Shown one piece after another: positions 17,701-26,109 of a stretch of DNA of 26,507 bases; the first letter of the stretch is position 1; each line of letters begins with the position of its first letter. This DNA is from Davidsoniella eucalypti (taxonomy: Eukaryota; Ascomycota; Sordariomycetes; Microascales; Ceratocystidaceae), in NCBI GenBank assembly GCA_004009845.1, contig RMBW01000217.1, forward strand, positions 1-26,507. The letters are read 5' to 3'. The notes under the pieces were generated by a model. The model was not told the DNA's origin. It saw nothing but the letters and a program-made list of their open reading frames with translations, and did no database searches. The translations under genes were made by a program, and so were the position numbers.

Positions 17701-18414
17701 CCCTCCGTTCAAGGTCCCCCTGCCTCTGACAAATCTCCTGTTTGTGGTGCCCAGGAATGGTTGTCCAAACTAAGCAACGCAACGCAATTCGCGATCGTAG
17801 CTATGGCCGCCACCCAAGAGCACCAGGAAACTAGCGCTAACCGTCTCCGTCAACCATCTGAGAGCTTCAGAGTGGGAGACAAGGTCTACCTCAACACGAA
17901 GAACTTGACCACGGAGAGACCGTCCAAGAAGCTAGACTGGTTGGCCAGACTGTACACAGTCCTAGAGGTTACAGGCACCCACAACGTACGATTGAACGTG
18001 CCTACAGGCATCCACCCCGTCTTCCACGTAAGCCTAATCCGCCGAGCTCCCAACAACCCCTTACCCTCGCAGGAAGTGCCTGATGATGAACCCGCGGCCA
18101 TCACAGCTAGGGAAGCACTTGAAGACGACTCTGTGGAAACAGGCGAGTACAGGGTGGAAGCAATCGTGAAGCAACGTACCCGCCACGGACACACGCAGGC
18201 CCTGGTTAAATGGAAAGGTTACCAAGACGCTACTTGGGAACCATTGGAACACGTGAAGGACACTGCAGCATGGTTGGTTTTCACGGAGAAGACGAAAAAG
18301 AATTGGAACGTGACCCTCCAATCCCTTTACACTGCCTGGTTGCTACCAGAGGGCGGTCCCGAGAAGGACCATGGTACGAGTATGGACACACGCAGTCCAC
18401 TGATGGTAGGCTAA
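14782..18414 (+). CDS. pol: Pol of Gy2: protease, RT, RNase H, integrase, chromodomain
   Basis: 1210 residues from the first ATG; with the frameshift, translation would enter at about 14710. Aspartic protease: ALVDSG (Asp22). RT: VKVD-type first aspartate (SKVDVIAAFHRI, Asp286), PFGLTNAPAAFQ, and the YIDD box at 348-351. RNase H: Asp499 (LTADSSG), Glu541, Asp566 (WTDHRN). Integrase: zinc module His751, His758, Cys788, Cys791; catalytic Asp821, Asp880 and Glu916 in D-58-D-35-E spacing. The GPY/F region is degenerate (KLDWLARLYTVLEV). Chromodomain at 1122-1170 with EYRVEAIV, LVKWKGY and TWEPLEH. All catalytic residues are present. The enzyme set turns Gag-packaged RNA into cDNA and integrates it; the chromodomain marks a chromovirus. 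Confidence 0.96.
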   Translation: MGAKGLYLDLSINELSTKALVDSGCLCLAVVPPRLLPYATQTQPIEPRKVSLASSQSNPPVITQIAQFTLHLPDHHENIWAYVVPGQTEDLILGQRWLINHDVHLHPRSGQIEVTTAEELTPEEFHKLCDNDDTAVYRITLEDVNRALEQKELERPPLPEWLRPVASAFEAKASKDLPPHRPGVDLKIELLEGKTLPVQSLYPLSRAELLVMQKTLTELLSTRWIKDTKSEVGSPVLFVKKPGGGIRFCVDYRAVNAISKKDSYPLPLIHDTLRQISEAKWVSKVDVIAAFHRIRIAPGYEELTAFRTPLGAFEWNVIPFGLTNAPAAFQRYINSVLRKWLGISCSAYIDDVDIYSSGTEEEHRKLVLEIVHALDLAGLQLDLRKCQFLAKEIKFLGFIVGPGIGIKADPEKTLAIRNWNSPTTLKGLRGFIGFVNFYRDFVPRLSEMIAPMVGLTKKDTPFVWSDACAHAFAEVKRAFLTPPVLTPFDPLRETVLTADSSGYALGAELSQRGDDGLMHPIAFLSRKLTPPEANYPIHDKEMLAIYWSIREWRHFLLGVDFVVWTDHRNLEYFQTKRTLAERQRRWGYELSDFSFCLRHRPGTEQVVPDALSRRDQDMPANESDDRLASRFHQLLEKSESSNDLVVIGAVWAQEPDKDAPTDDKATKEAVTSPFADPEMTSLWNQALTQCNRWWLARKLVREGARSFPADWGLQWQMSECKLDSEGRLRWRDRLWVPHYEPLRTKIIQRIHDSTLAGHPGRAITRDLVSREYAWPGLTNDVRQFVSNCSSCGKSKIWREQKRGLLKPLPVPSRPWSELAMDFIGPLPPSAGYTSILGVTDRLSKSQILIPMKTITAQATAEALLIHVFSHHGFPLAIVSDRGPQFAQLFWGEVCRRFGIQRRLSTAFHPQTDGSQERSNQEIETYLRNFCSFAQDDWASLLPQAQLALNNRISSTTGLSPFFTTHGFNVDIIEPSVQGPPASDKSPVCGAQEWLSKLSNATQFAIVAMAATQEHQETSANRLRQPSESFRVGDKVYLNTKNLTTERPSKKLDWLARLYTVLEVTGTHNVRLNVPTGIHPVFHVSLIRRAPNNPLPSQEVPDDEPAAITAREALEDDSVETGEYRVEAIVKQRTRHGHTQALVKWKGYQDATWEPLEHVKDTAAWLVFTEKTKKNWNVTLQSLYTAWLLPEGGPEKDHGTSMDTRSPLMVG

Positions 18415-18647
18415 GGCAGCAATATTGGCTGCACCACCTTGGTCACCTGCACACCCGAGCGTCCGCAGGATAAGATTGCTGACCTATTTTGGAGTTATTT
18501 CTGTTTCTGGAGTTATTTCTGTTTTTGGATATTGAGTACCAGGGTACTATACGGTTTTAAGTTTGTATACACCATGCTACAGGGGTGTTTTTGTATGTTT
18601 AGACGTAAAATTAGTGTAATTTTTCTGCCGATGGGGGGGGAGACTAT
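18415..18647 (+). other. 3' untranslated region of Gy2
   Basis: Noncoding. It holds a short inverted repeat GCAGC/GCTGC around AATATTG straight after the pol stop, two tandem copies of GGAGTTATTTCTGTTT near 18490-18525, and the polypurine tract near its end. Confidence 0.7.
18633..18643 (+). promoter_or_regulatory. Polypurine tract of Gy2
   Basis: Eight G then AGA, four bases (CTAT) upstream of the 3' LTR; same sequence and spacing as in Gy1 and, inverted, Gy3. It would prime plus-strand synthesis. Confidence 0.75.
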
Positions 18648-18828
18648 TGTAAGAGACTAAGGCCTAGTAAGGTTAGCCAAGGCATTCCTTGTCAGTACTA
18701 GAATCGGCTATAAGTAGGGACCTATTCCCGCCGATTATTAGTCTTAGTTTCTCTTTCTCCTTCATCGGTCTCAATCGAACTATTCTTTTACGACCAGTTT
18801 TCATCGCAACTCCTCGTATATCGTCTCA
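18648..18828 (+). repeat. 3' LTR of Gy2 (181 bp)
   Basis: TGTAAGAG to CGTCTCA, identical by eye to the 5' LTR, followed by the right copy of the TTCAA target duplication (18829-18833). Confidence 0.97.
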
Positions 18829-18963
18829 TTCAAGACTTAGGCAATTGTAGACAACTGTAACTAGACTCGGGTTGTACAAAGTTGGGAATTTTCATTCATA
18901 GCTAGATAAACTTCAAAGACAGTCATCATTTCACAGAATATGTTGTGTAATTGTCCTATAGAC

Positions 18964-19137
18964 TGTAAGAGACTAAGGCCTAGTAAGGTTAGCCAAGGCA
19001 TTCCTTGTCAGTACTAGAATCGGCTATAAGTAGGGACCTATTCCCGCCGATTATTAGTCTTAGTTTCTCTTTCTCCTTCATCGGTCTCAATCGAATCATC
19101 CTTTTACGACCAGTGCAACTCCTCGTATATCGTCTCA
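18964..19137 (+). repeat. Solo Ty3 LTR, 174 bp, target duplication TAGAC
   Basis: It belongs to the same LTR family as Gy1 and Gy2, with a 7-bp deletion (TTTCATC missing after CCAG) and a few substitutions. TAGAC flanks it at 18959-18963 and 19138-19142. This is the product of LTR-LTR recombination of an earlier full element. It starts 135 bp downstream of Gy2. Confidence 0.95.
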
Positions 19138-19392
19138 TAGACTGTAGAAAAAAGCAACCTTCTTCTCCTTGGTATCGTCTTTCATAGCTGATGCCAGAAT
19201 CATATCTTCGTTTATTAGTTCAGCTTCCACGCCACAACAACAGTATTTATACATAACATGTAGAAGATATCAAGTTTTAGTCATATGATACTTGGTATAT
19301 CAATACAAATAACATGAGACATAAAAAAAAGATACAGTTCGATTGCCATATTTCCCATATTTCTCTTTATAGTTGATAATTATGATTCCACT

Positions 19393-19776
19393 TCAACTCG
19401 CCACCATCTCCACATTGTGATCCAGGTAATCATGATGATTATATTCTTTCTGACAATAAGATTTCTCTATTGTCTGAACAGATGAAATACCATGTATGAA
19501 AGGATCTAGGACCCAATCTTGTTGGCTGTGGTATCTACCACAGCCGTTACTTTTGTCTATATAAGGAGGCCGTCTCCCCTCCTTATTCTTGTCTAGTTCT
19601 TCTCTTCCCTCTCTATCTTCTTTAACCTCGTCAAATACTATATCTCTTCTACTTCTGCAAGCCTCGTTCTCGTCGTAGATCGTCACAATGTAATTTCTAG
19701 AATCTAGTCGAGTGATAATGGCCCGATCTACAGTGGATAGATCTCGAACTCCATACATAGAACACCCTTGCTTCAT
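19393..19776 (-). pseudogene. Possible Copia-type Pol remnant
   Basis: A 127-residue frame. Its stretch SRNYIVTIYDEN with CRSRRDIVFDEV resembles the motif between integrase and RT in Ty1/Copia Pol proteins, where a YRVYDPxxxxVxxSRDVxFDE pattern is common. The following EDREGREELDKNKEGRR is low in complexity. No integrase or RT core is visible on either side, and the remainder shows nothing familiar. On the opposite strand the same DNA has a pyrimidine-rich run behind TGTTGG, a 22-bp palindrome and TATATAAGG, which looks like the start of an LTR. The motif could therefore be a coincidence. The call is tentative. Confidence 0.35.
19524..19545. other. Perfect 22-bp palindrome
   Basis: GGCTGTGGTA, then TC, then TACCACAGCC. 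It lies four bases after TGTT (19520-19523) and 14 bases before TATATAAGG on the plus strand. It may be the outer part of a Copia-like LTR. I found no matching target duplication or right end. Confidence 0.5.
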
Positions 19777-20410
19777 ATGTAGCTGATAACTTGTATTGGA
19801 AGCTTGAAATTATAGAGACAGTATGGCTAGTGCATCATAGTTCTTCTTGGTGTACTCGGTATGTTTAGTGGTCAATGATACTGGAATATCTTGACATAGT
19901 TGAAATCTACCAGCACTAATGAATTTACCACTTGACTTATCATAATAATGGACTTTATTCACTCCAATATTAACAACTTGTGGTACAACAAGCAATGATA
20001 TATTACTTACCAACTATAAGCTATTTTATTGCTAAGTGCATCAAGTCATAGCTTGCGTTTGCTATATCTAACATATATAGCTACAGCAGGGTTGACATTC
20101 ATATACTTACTGAGCTGGAGTCACTCAATGAATAGTCATACCTTACTTGCCGACAACACATTCATTTCTTTGATGTACTTAATAGTCAACATTTGTACTA
20201 TGTAGAGAACTATACTTCAGTGACTGATTATACAATCATTTCCCAATCGCCTAGCTTGCAGTTGTGACTCATTCATAACTCTTTCTCTGTTAATTAGCCA
20301 ATGTAATTTTCTCTCGATACTCAATAACACAACCCAGTATTTATTAACCATTTTCTAACAAACTATTGCTAGTATTTGGGGTCTACAATCTTTGATAGTT
20401 TACCATTTCC
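19777..20410. other. AT-rich stretch with no recognisable gene
   Basis: One minus-strand frame of 67 codons (19810-20013) shows no domain I recognise. Nothing else is supportable here. Confidence 0.5.
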
Positions 20411-22230
20411 TATATTCTTGCCCAATCTTTATGTCTTACCTTATTACATTTCCCTTGAAATGCAACATTCCGTTAGAACTACAAAACTTACAGTAAGTCA
20501 TTGATCATTCCTGATTTTACTACGAGTGTCCTTCTTACATGTTTATAGAGCATTTTCTCGACAAACTTGGTCTTTGCTCTTATGTTTTGCCGACCATCTC
20601 AACTTATTATAAATCGGGAATCATTTTGTGATCAATATATCCTGCAAATACGATAGAAAGTGATTACTATGTAGGTTTTAAAATACCAACTGTGCCAGTT
20701 GCGACTACTTCTCTTGTTGTTTTATCAATCATGTAAACTCTAAATCCCAAGCACCCAATGTCATGCTATTCTAATGGTATAAGTACCTAAAGTTGTTTGT
20801 AATTTGAAGTTCCATATTAGTCTTGTCATTCTACTTACAGCGAAAGAACATAATTCAAATATATAGTAATACTTAAATATACTGTCGTTTTTCTCTAGAA
20901 TTCTTTTCATTTTATTTCCCTTTTCAATAGCACTCAATATCATCATATAGATAGATATAGCAAGTGGGTGTCTGTCCTGCCAATTGTGCTGTAATGCCCG
21001 GTAATATATTAAATCAGCTTGTTATATTACCTTGCTTGGCTCTATATCCTTTTAAATTTAATTGACTCTATTTCTCTATCGTACCTAGATACCTGCTTTG
21101 TATCGTAGAAATCCTAATGATATATAGTATACTATGAGTACGAATTACTTTATTTAATCAATATGTCTATGCATTTTGTGGAGAATTACCGTCAGTATGT
21201 TATTTTAAACCAAGTCTTCAATCTTATATTTAATTAGGATATTCTTCTACATCGCCTTGAGTGTTTATTGTGATAGTACTTGACATATTTGGTAAAATTT
21301 TCTACATCTTGCTGTATCTGACTAATACAAATTCTTGTACTTTACCCTTAGTGCTTAATGAGTATGTAGACCTGCTCTTGGTGTACTTATAACTTGCCGT
21401 TTCTAGTGCGTTTGATCCAGTAAATTGATTGCAGTCCTATTTGTGTCCAAATACTAGCAGTTCTGCTGCGGTTCTTTTAAAGAACCGTTCATATATTATG
21501 TGCTGCTTAGTGAAAAAAAAATACTCAAAAACGGCATGCTAGTTAGTTTCCTCCCTGAAGCTAGACGTCACGTTTATGCTCGACATATTTGTAAAAAAAC
21601 ACCTCAAAGCTTCAACGAATTCTGAATACACATTACTACTTTACACAAAAGTATGAAATACTTCGTTAGTATTATTAACTTTCTAATTCCCCCGTAGATC
21701 TAAACATTATAATCTATAATTATAAATATCACGAACACGTTCTTAGTGATATCGTCATAGCTCTATTGTTAAACAAGATTAATAAATAAATAAAATTGAT
21801 AGCAAAATTGAATTATATTTTGCTCCCTATAAATTGAATAAAGGGATTTTCTAAAAGAATTTAAAATTTTCAAAAGATTATTTTGTGAAAATAATTGCAA
21901 GAAAAAAAAAACTTAAGAAAGTTATTTTTTGGAAAAACCTCGAAAGTAAAAAAAATCTAATTTTTTTGATTCCTAAAAAAAGTTTTTTTTTTAAAAAAAA
22001 AACTTTAAAAACTTCAGAAAATTATTTGTTAAAAAAAAATTGAAACCAAAAAAATTGAAACTTAAATTTTTTTATTAGTAAGCAAAGTCATAGATAAATT
22101 CTTATTTATTAATAGATTTTGGCCAATCACCGATCCGTTTAGATCTGAACCGTTTTGAAAATAGGGACAAGGGTGCCCTGACTGAAATGTATGCACGTTT
22201 CCGCCCGCAACGCCGCCGAATAATACCTAG
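20411..22230 (+). repeat. Block B: 3' flank and C-terminal tail of the helicase gene
   Basis: The sequence behind the helicase, shared with block A (same orientation) and partly with block C (inverted). The last 120 bases overlap the helicase C-terminal tail. It includes the empty site for the 148-bp solo LTR at about 21305-21325. Between about 21880 and 22080 it becomes a run of A and T tracts. Apart from that tail, it contains no gene. Confidence 0.75.
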
Positions 22231-24483
22231 GCATATATCACACAGCTCAGCACCAACAATGTCATTACATGACTCATCTGTAATGCCATCCATGAAACGA
22301 CCAATGATCTTCCGACGACACTCACTTGTTGAAACAAATGACTCCATCTCAGCTCGGTTGGCCTGTTCAATAAAGCTACTATGCTCCTTCTCCCAACTCG
22401 GCTTCCCATTGTACACAATGATCGACTGCACTACATCACCTGGCCGTCGACCTCCTCGTCCTGTCTGCTGCACAAAATCCACAAGCCCATATGGCTGCTC
22501 CGCATGAATCACTACTGTGATTCCTTCAACATCAATACCCGTACCCAAACTTGTCGTGGCTGAGATCCAACGATGTCCGCGACCCTCCACCCACTTTGAC
22601 AGAGCCTCTTCACGCTTGCTATTCTCCATGAAGCTATGGTAGAAGTCACAGCCCAGCTGCTTGGCTAGAAACTCGCACTTTGCTCTAGAACGGCAATAAA
22701 TCACTCCCTTCTGCCGACCAGACATCGATGTCGAAAGCGGTTTGACGATCTCTATGACTCTTTTCTCGACTGCATAGCCGCCGGGCTTGACTTGATCAAC
22801 TTTATACCGACAATTAAGCTTCGTGGTACGGGCCCGGATTGTTACAGCAGCCTCCACCAGCATCTGCTTTCGGAACCAATCCTCGAGAACCGTCGGCAGT
22901 GTGGCCGTCAGCAATATCAACGGACAGTTATACCGGTTCAAGCTCTTCAGTTCACCTAGCTTTCCTCGGTACCCAATATCCATGATGATGGTATGGCATT
23001 CGTCAATAAAAATCCGTTGAAGCAAGCCAGTACATAGCAATCCGTCTGCATAAGCAGAAAACTCTCCCGCGGTGATGGTATCGGCGCTCACTATCACCAG
23101 CCGGGCTGCTCGCGGTAGACCCTCTCGCCCAGCATGCAAAGACGATTCGAAACGGATGCAGTCAACTCCCATAGCCACTGCTCGAGTAAATAGATCCTCC
23201 ATGAGCGCTACAAATGGGACGACTACTATGCTGACTCCGCCGCTTTGCATAGTAGCCGGTAGCATGAACAAGATGCTCTTACCGGCTCCAGTTGGGAGTA
23301 CGCTGATGAGTGACTCACCATCCTGTAGAGCCAGTATCTCCCGCATGCTTTCTCGTTGCTCGGCGCTGCGCCATGTCGCATCGGGTCCAAGCAAAGTGCG
23401 CAAGCCGGTCTGCATCTCTTGGTCCACGCTGACGTTTGCCGTCCTTAACGGCAACTTGTACCGGATCCGCTTTTTGCTGCTTGTGTCGGTCTGGCGTTTG
23501 GTCTCACACTCGGCTTCTTGATCTGGTCGCTTCCGTTTCCCGTTCTGGGACTCGTCTCCTTCGAGAAATTGATGCCACAACCGACTGATCTCTTTGAATG
23601 AAGCAATCATCTCTGGCTGTAGCTTGCCGGGGAATCCAATATGAACCGCATAATGTTGTCGGGCAACACGGCTGCCATGTGTTGATGCAAGATCCCATAT
23701 GATATTCCAGCTTCCGCCGCAGTGTACTGGTTCTCCGGTGATTGGATCAACTTCAATGTCGTCGTCGTCTGCGTCGTCGTCGTCTACACGAGTCTCGATC
23801 TGGTTCAGTACAAGCCCGCGAATATGCCGGCCCAACTCAATGGCCACCACGCGGTATCTTCCCACGCCTAACCTCACGCCGGTAGCCGCCTGAAATACCC
23901 GTGCTAGCTTCTGATTAAGTCGGTCCGTATCCCATACAGTAGAGCTGCCGTCGTGCCACATGAACTCTAATTGCTTGTTGTTTGCCTTGGCCAAGTTACA
24001 TTCAGACCGGAGTACTCGTTCCACGGGGATCAGCCAAGCGATGTAAGCCACTACCATTTGGCCAATATTCTCTGGCAGAAACCGAGCAACCTTGCGTGAG
24101 TTATCCCGGATGGCCTTCATCTTGTCTCGATCCGTGACAATCATCACTTGTCCGTCAAACACAAACACATTGCGCATCAGCTGCCATGAATCACAGTGAC
24201 GCAGCGTCATAAGCTCCGGCCCTCTTCCGGGTAACCCACCCCATACATGGACGAGTAGCATGAGCACCTCTCGGAACATTCTGAGCCGGCGTAGCCAGCG
24301 GTTGGTGCCATCTATTTTGAATACATGTCTGCTGGAATCCCAAATCGATGTGGACAGCTGCCTTATCACCAAAGATGGTCCGGGCTCAAGCCATTTGTTG
24401 TTCGTGTTCGTGGCGAAAGACTGGCCGGCTCCAAGCCGGATCATGTTATCAGCAAGCAGCTTAAGATCAATCTTCGGCTTCAT
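22102..24483 (-). CDS. Telomere-linked RecQ-type helicase, main part
   Basis: 793 residues. The first 310 match the conserved region upstream of the helicase in fungal telomere-linked (TLH/Q-type) helicases: LPGRGPELMTLRH (about 84-96), VARFLPENIGQMVVAYIAWLIPV, RYRVVAIELGR and THGSRVARQHYAVH (268-281). An aspartate-rich run lies at 234-242. Superfamily 2 helicase follows: Walker A LPTGAGKS (396-403), DECH (494-497), LTATLP (525-530), TTSLGTGIDVEG (643-654) and motif VI QQTGRGGR (672-679). Four cysteines near the end (722, 739, 748, 751) suggest a RecQ-like zinc module. The last 40 residues form a tail found as fragments in blocks A and C. The ATG at 24483 overlaps the upstream frame's stop (ATGA), so this is probably the continuation of that protein after a one-base shift. 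An ATP-dependent DNA unwinding role is known for RecQ proteins. Confidence 0.9.
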   Translation of the reverse strand: MKPKIDLKLLADNMIRLGAGQSFATNTNNKWLEPGPSLVIRQLSTSIWDSSRHVFKIDGTNRWLRRLRMFREVLMLLVHVWGGLPGRGPELMTLRHCDSWQLMRNVFVFDGQVMIVTDRDKMKAIRDNSRKVARFLPENIGQMVVAYIAWLIPVERVLRSECNLAKANNKQLEFMWHDGSSTVWDTDRLNQKLARVFQAATGVRLGVGRYRVVAIELGRHIRGLVLNQIETRVDDDDADDDDIEVDPITGEPVHCGGSWNIIWDLASTHGSRVARQHYAVHIGFPGKLQPEMIASFKEISRLWHQFLEGDESQNGKRKRPDQEAECETKRQTDTSSKKRIRYKLPLRTANVSVDQEMQTGLRTLLGPDATWRSAEQRESMREILALQDGESLISVLPTGAGKSILFMLPATMQSGGVSIVVVPFVALMEDLFTRAVAMGVDCIRFESSLHAGREGLPRAARLVIVSADTITAGEFSAYADGLLCTGLLQRIFIDECHTIIMDIGYRGKLGELKSLNRYNCPLILLTATLPTVLEDWFRKQMLVEAAVTIRARTTKLNCRYKVDQVKPGGYAVEKRVIEIVKPLSTSMSGRQKGVIYCRSRAKCEFLAKQLGCDFYHSFMENSKREEALSKWVEGRGHRWISATTSLGTGIDVEGITVVIHAEQPYGLVDFVQQTGRGGRRPGDVVQSIIVYNGKPSWEKEHSSFIEQANRAEMESFVSTSECRRKIIGRFMDGITDESCNDIVGAELCDICLGIIRRRCGRKRAYISVRAPLSLFSKRFRSKRIGDWPKSINK

Positions 24484-25640
24484 CTTTTGCCATGAGTCTC
24501 CAGTAGTAAAGCTAGTAAGTTCTGTGCCTCAACTACCTGCTCTCTAGCCGCTCTTGTGAAGTCTTGGATCATGATACGTTCTCCATTATGAAACAAAGAC
24601 TCGCCATCCTCAGCCCAACGAACAGACGGCTGTCCGCCCATGCGTGACCGCCAGCCCTTTCCGTATGCCATCCAGCCGATGATAGTGCTGATGACAGTAT
24701 ATGAGCCAGTGCACATCCAAACTGCATGCTGCTCCCGGAATTCCTTCACCGACTCAATATCACCTTCGTCGCTACTCCGGGGTTTGCTGTCGAATACGGA
24801 CTCAAGGAAAAACAGTCTTGACCACCACAAGATAGCAGCCAACAGTCCAGTATATAAGTGCGGCTCAGTATAACCAAGCGGCTGTAAGCGAATACCTAGA
24901 GCTGCACAGAAGCACAGAAGCGAGCTCGAGTATATGTGCCCACCAACCAGAGTCTTGATCGAAGCTACCATGAACGAAAAGACAGCTCTGTCAAGCTCCT
25001 TGTAGACATTATCATGAAGTCGGCCGTCTTCTATAGTTTCGTCTATAGTTTCGTCTTCGTCGTCATGATCTTCGTTCCGATGATATCTAACATGATTTCG
25101 TTTGATGTTGATGCTCTTCTCAAGCTCCTGTACGACAGTGCACAGCAGATTCCACTGCTCATCCGTGAACTTAACAGCCAATTGCTTCATGGCCTCGTCT
25201 CGTCCAATGCGGTGTGCTCGCCAGCACAAGCCCAAGTATCGTTGTCCCACAGTTCGGTATTTGACCATCGACGCTTCTTTGCCTTTCAATCCAAATGGCA
25301 TTCCGTTGGGAGCAGTAGTCATGATACTGCCGAGCCATTGAAGTGTTTCGGTTGGCACACTATCTAATCGCCAGCTGCATCGTTGGATCTCACGATCAAA
25401 GCTCTCCCCGAGACGGAGCAGCATATTTCGTTCATGCACAGCCTGTTCGGTTTGTTGGTGGACTTGCTGGGCTTTAGCATTCTTGGCTTGAATCCATTCG
25501 GCAGCCTCATAGATTTTTATCAAATCACGCGACTCAAAGTGCTTTACCCATTGTAGCCTCTTCACCCACGACGAGTCTCGGTCCATGTCTTCCTTCAGGT
25601 CTCCTATCCGAAGTCGTTCGGCATCCTCAGAAGCTAGCAT
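24480..25640 (-). CDS. Telomere-linked helicase, N-terminal part (frame broken at both ends)
   Basis: About 386 residues from the ATG at 25638-25640. WVKRLQWVKHFESRDLIKIY resembles the end of an OrsD-type (DUF3505) region found upstream in fungal helicases of this group. A long alpha-helical part follows (IQAKNAKAQQVHQQTEQ), then an acidic spacer near 25030-25080. Next are SLLCFCAALGIRLQPLGY, HLYTGLLAAILWWSRLFFLE and WRSRMGGQPSVRWAEDG, segments typical of the telomere-linked family. The frame ends at a TGA (24480-24482) overlapping the next frame's ATG. Conserved sequence runs straight across, so a one-base loss in an A run is likely. Upstream, the open frame continues 46 codons into the Gy3 LTR (to 25778). 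Any zinc-finger N-terminus seems to have been lost to that insertion. Confidence 0.75.
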   Translation of the reverse strand: MLASEDAERLRIGDLKEDMDRDSSWVKRLQWVKHFESRDLIKIYEAAEWIQAKNAKAQQVHQQTEQAVHERNMLLRLGESFDREIQRCSWRLDSVPTETLQWLGSIMTTAPNGMPFGLKGKEASMVKYRTVGQRYLGLCWRAHRIGRDEAMKQLAVKFTDEQWNLLCTVVQELEKSINIKRNHVRYHRNEDHDDEDETIDETIEDGRLHDNVYKELDRAVFSFMVASIKTLVGGHIYSSSLLCFCAALGIRLQPLGYTEPHLYTGLLAAILWWSRLFFLESVFDSKPRSSDEGDIESVKEFREQHAVWMCTGSYTVISTIIGWMAYGKGWRSRMGGQPSVRWAEDGESLFHNGERIMIQDFTRAAREQVVEAQNLLALLLETHGKR

Positions 25641-25819
25641 TGAGACGATATACGAGGATTTGCAAGGAAAAATGGTCGTAAAAGTGGATTGAATTGAGAC
25701 CGATGAGGGAGAAAGAGAAACTAAGACTAAACTACGAGGGAATCGGTCCCTATTTATGTCAAAGTCGAGTAGGGCCAAGGCATGACTTGGCCAATACTGA
25801 TGGGCCTTAGACCCTTACA
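25641..25819 (-). repeat. 3' LTR of Gy3 (179 bp)
   Basis: On the minus strand it runs from TGTAAGGG to CGTCTCA. By eye roughly three quarters of positions match the Gy2 LTR. Kept unchanged are the promoter-like AAATAGGGACC, TAGTCTTAGTTTCTCTTTCT, the self-primer ATCGGTCTCAA and the end CTCGTATATCGTCTCA. Its promoter would point into the helicase gene. Confidence 0.92.
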
Positions 25820-25823
25820 ATAG

Positions 25824-25834
25824 TCTCCCCCCCC
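25824..25834 (-). promoter_or_regulatory. Polypurine tract of Gy3
   Basis: On the minus strand eight G then AGA, four bases (CTAT) before the LTR, as in the other two elements. Confidence 0.75.
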
Positions 25835-26109
25835 ACCGGCAGAAAAAATTTACTAATTTTACAAAAAAAAACCCATAAAAACTCCTTCAAACAACCAATA
25901 CAATATGACAAATAACAGAAAACAAGATGAGCCATGGTAACAATCCAATAAAACAAAAATAACACTTTCCAAACAGGGTAAAGATACCGGAAGCGGTAGG
26001 CGCTAGGGGGCGCAAGCGGTCGTCGTGGCGCAGTGATGTGCAGCACAGCCTCCAATCGGGGAGGATTGCGTGTGTCGAGGGTCACGCCGTAGCCCTTGTC
26101 GGATCTGCT

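Larger units (their letters stand above)
12400..18828 (+). mobile_element. Complete Ty3/gypsy chromovirus Gy2, Tf1/sushi-like
   Basis: A 6429-bp element with identical 181-bp LTRs, flanked by TTCAA at 12395-12399 and 18829-18833. Order: LTR, self-primer binding site, structured leader, gag, -1 frameshift site, pol (protease, RT, RNase H, integrase, chromodomain), polypurine tract, LTR. No stop or frameshift interrupts the coding parts. Identical LTRs mean very recent insertion, and the element may be active. The exact 11-nt match between a segment of the LTR and the sequence two bases after it replaces a tRNA primer-binding site. This is the scheme established for Tf1 of fission yeast and its sushi-group relatives. 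Confidence 0.96.

Noticed and set aside
21880..22080. A and T tracts as a possible origin or centromere-like signal
   Set aside because: The tracts are simple low-complexity DNA behind the helicase stop; nothing specific supports an origin.
24120..24483. Independent second gene starting at ATG 24483
   Set aside because: The conserved family sequence is continuous across the frame change, so one broken gene is more likely than two genes.
22187..25367. Several plus-strand frames of 60-149 codons opposite the helicase
   Set aside because: They are antisense shadows of the helicase coding sequence, with no recognisable domain.
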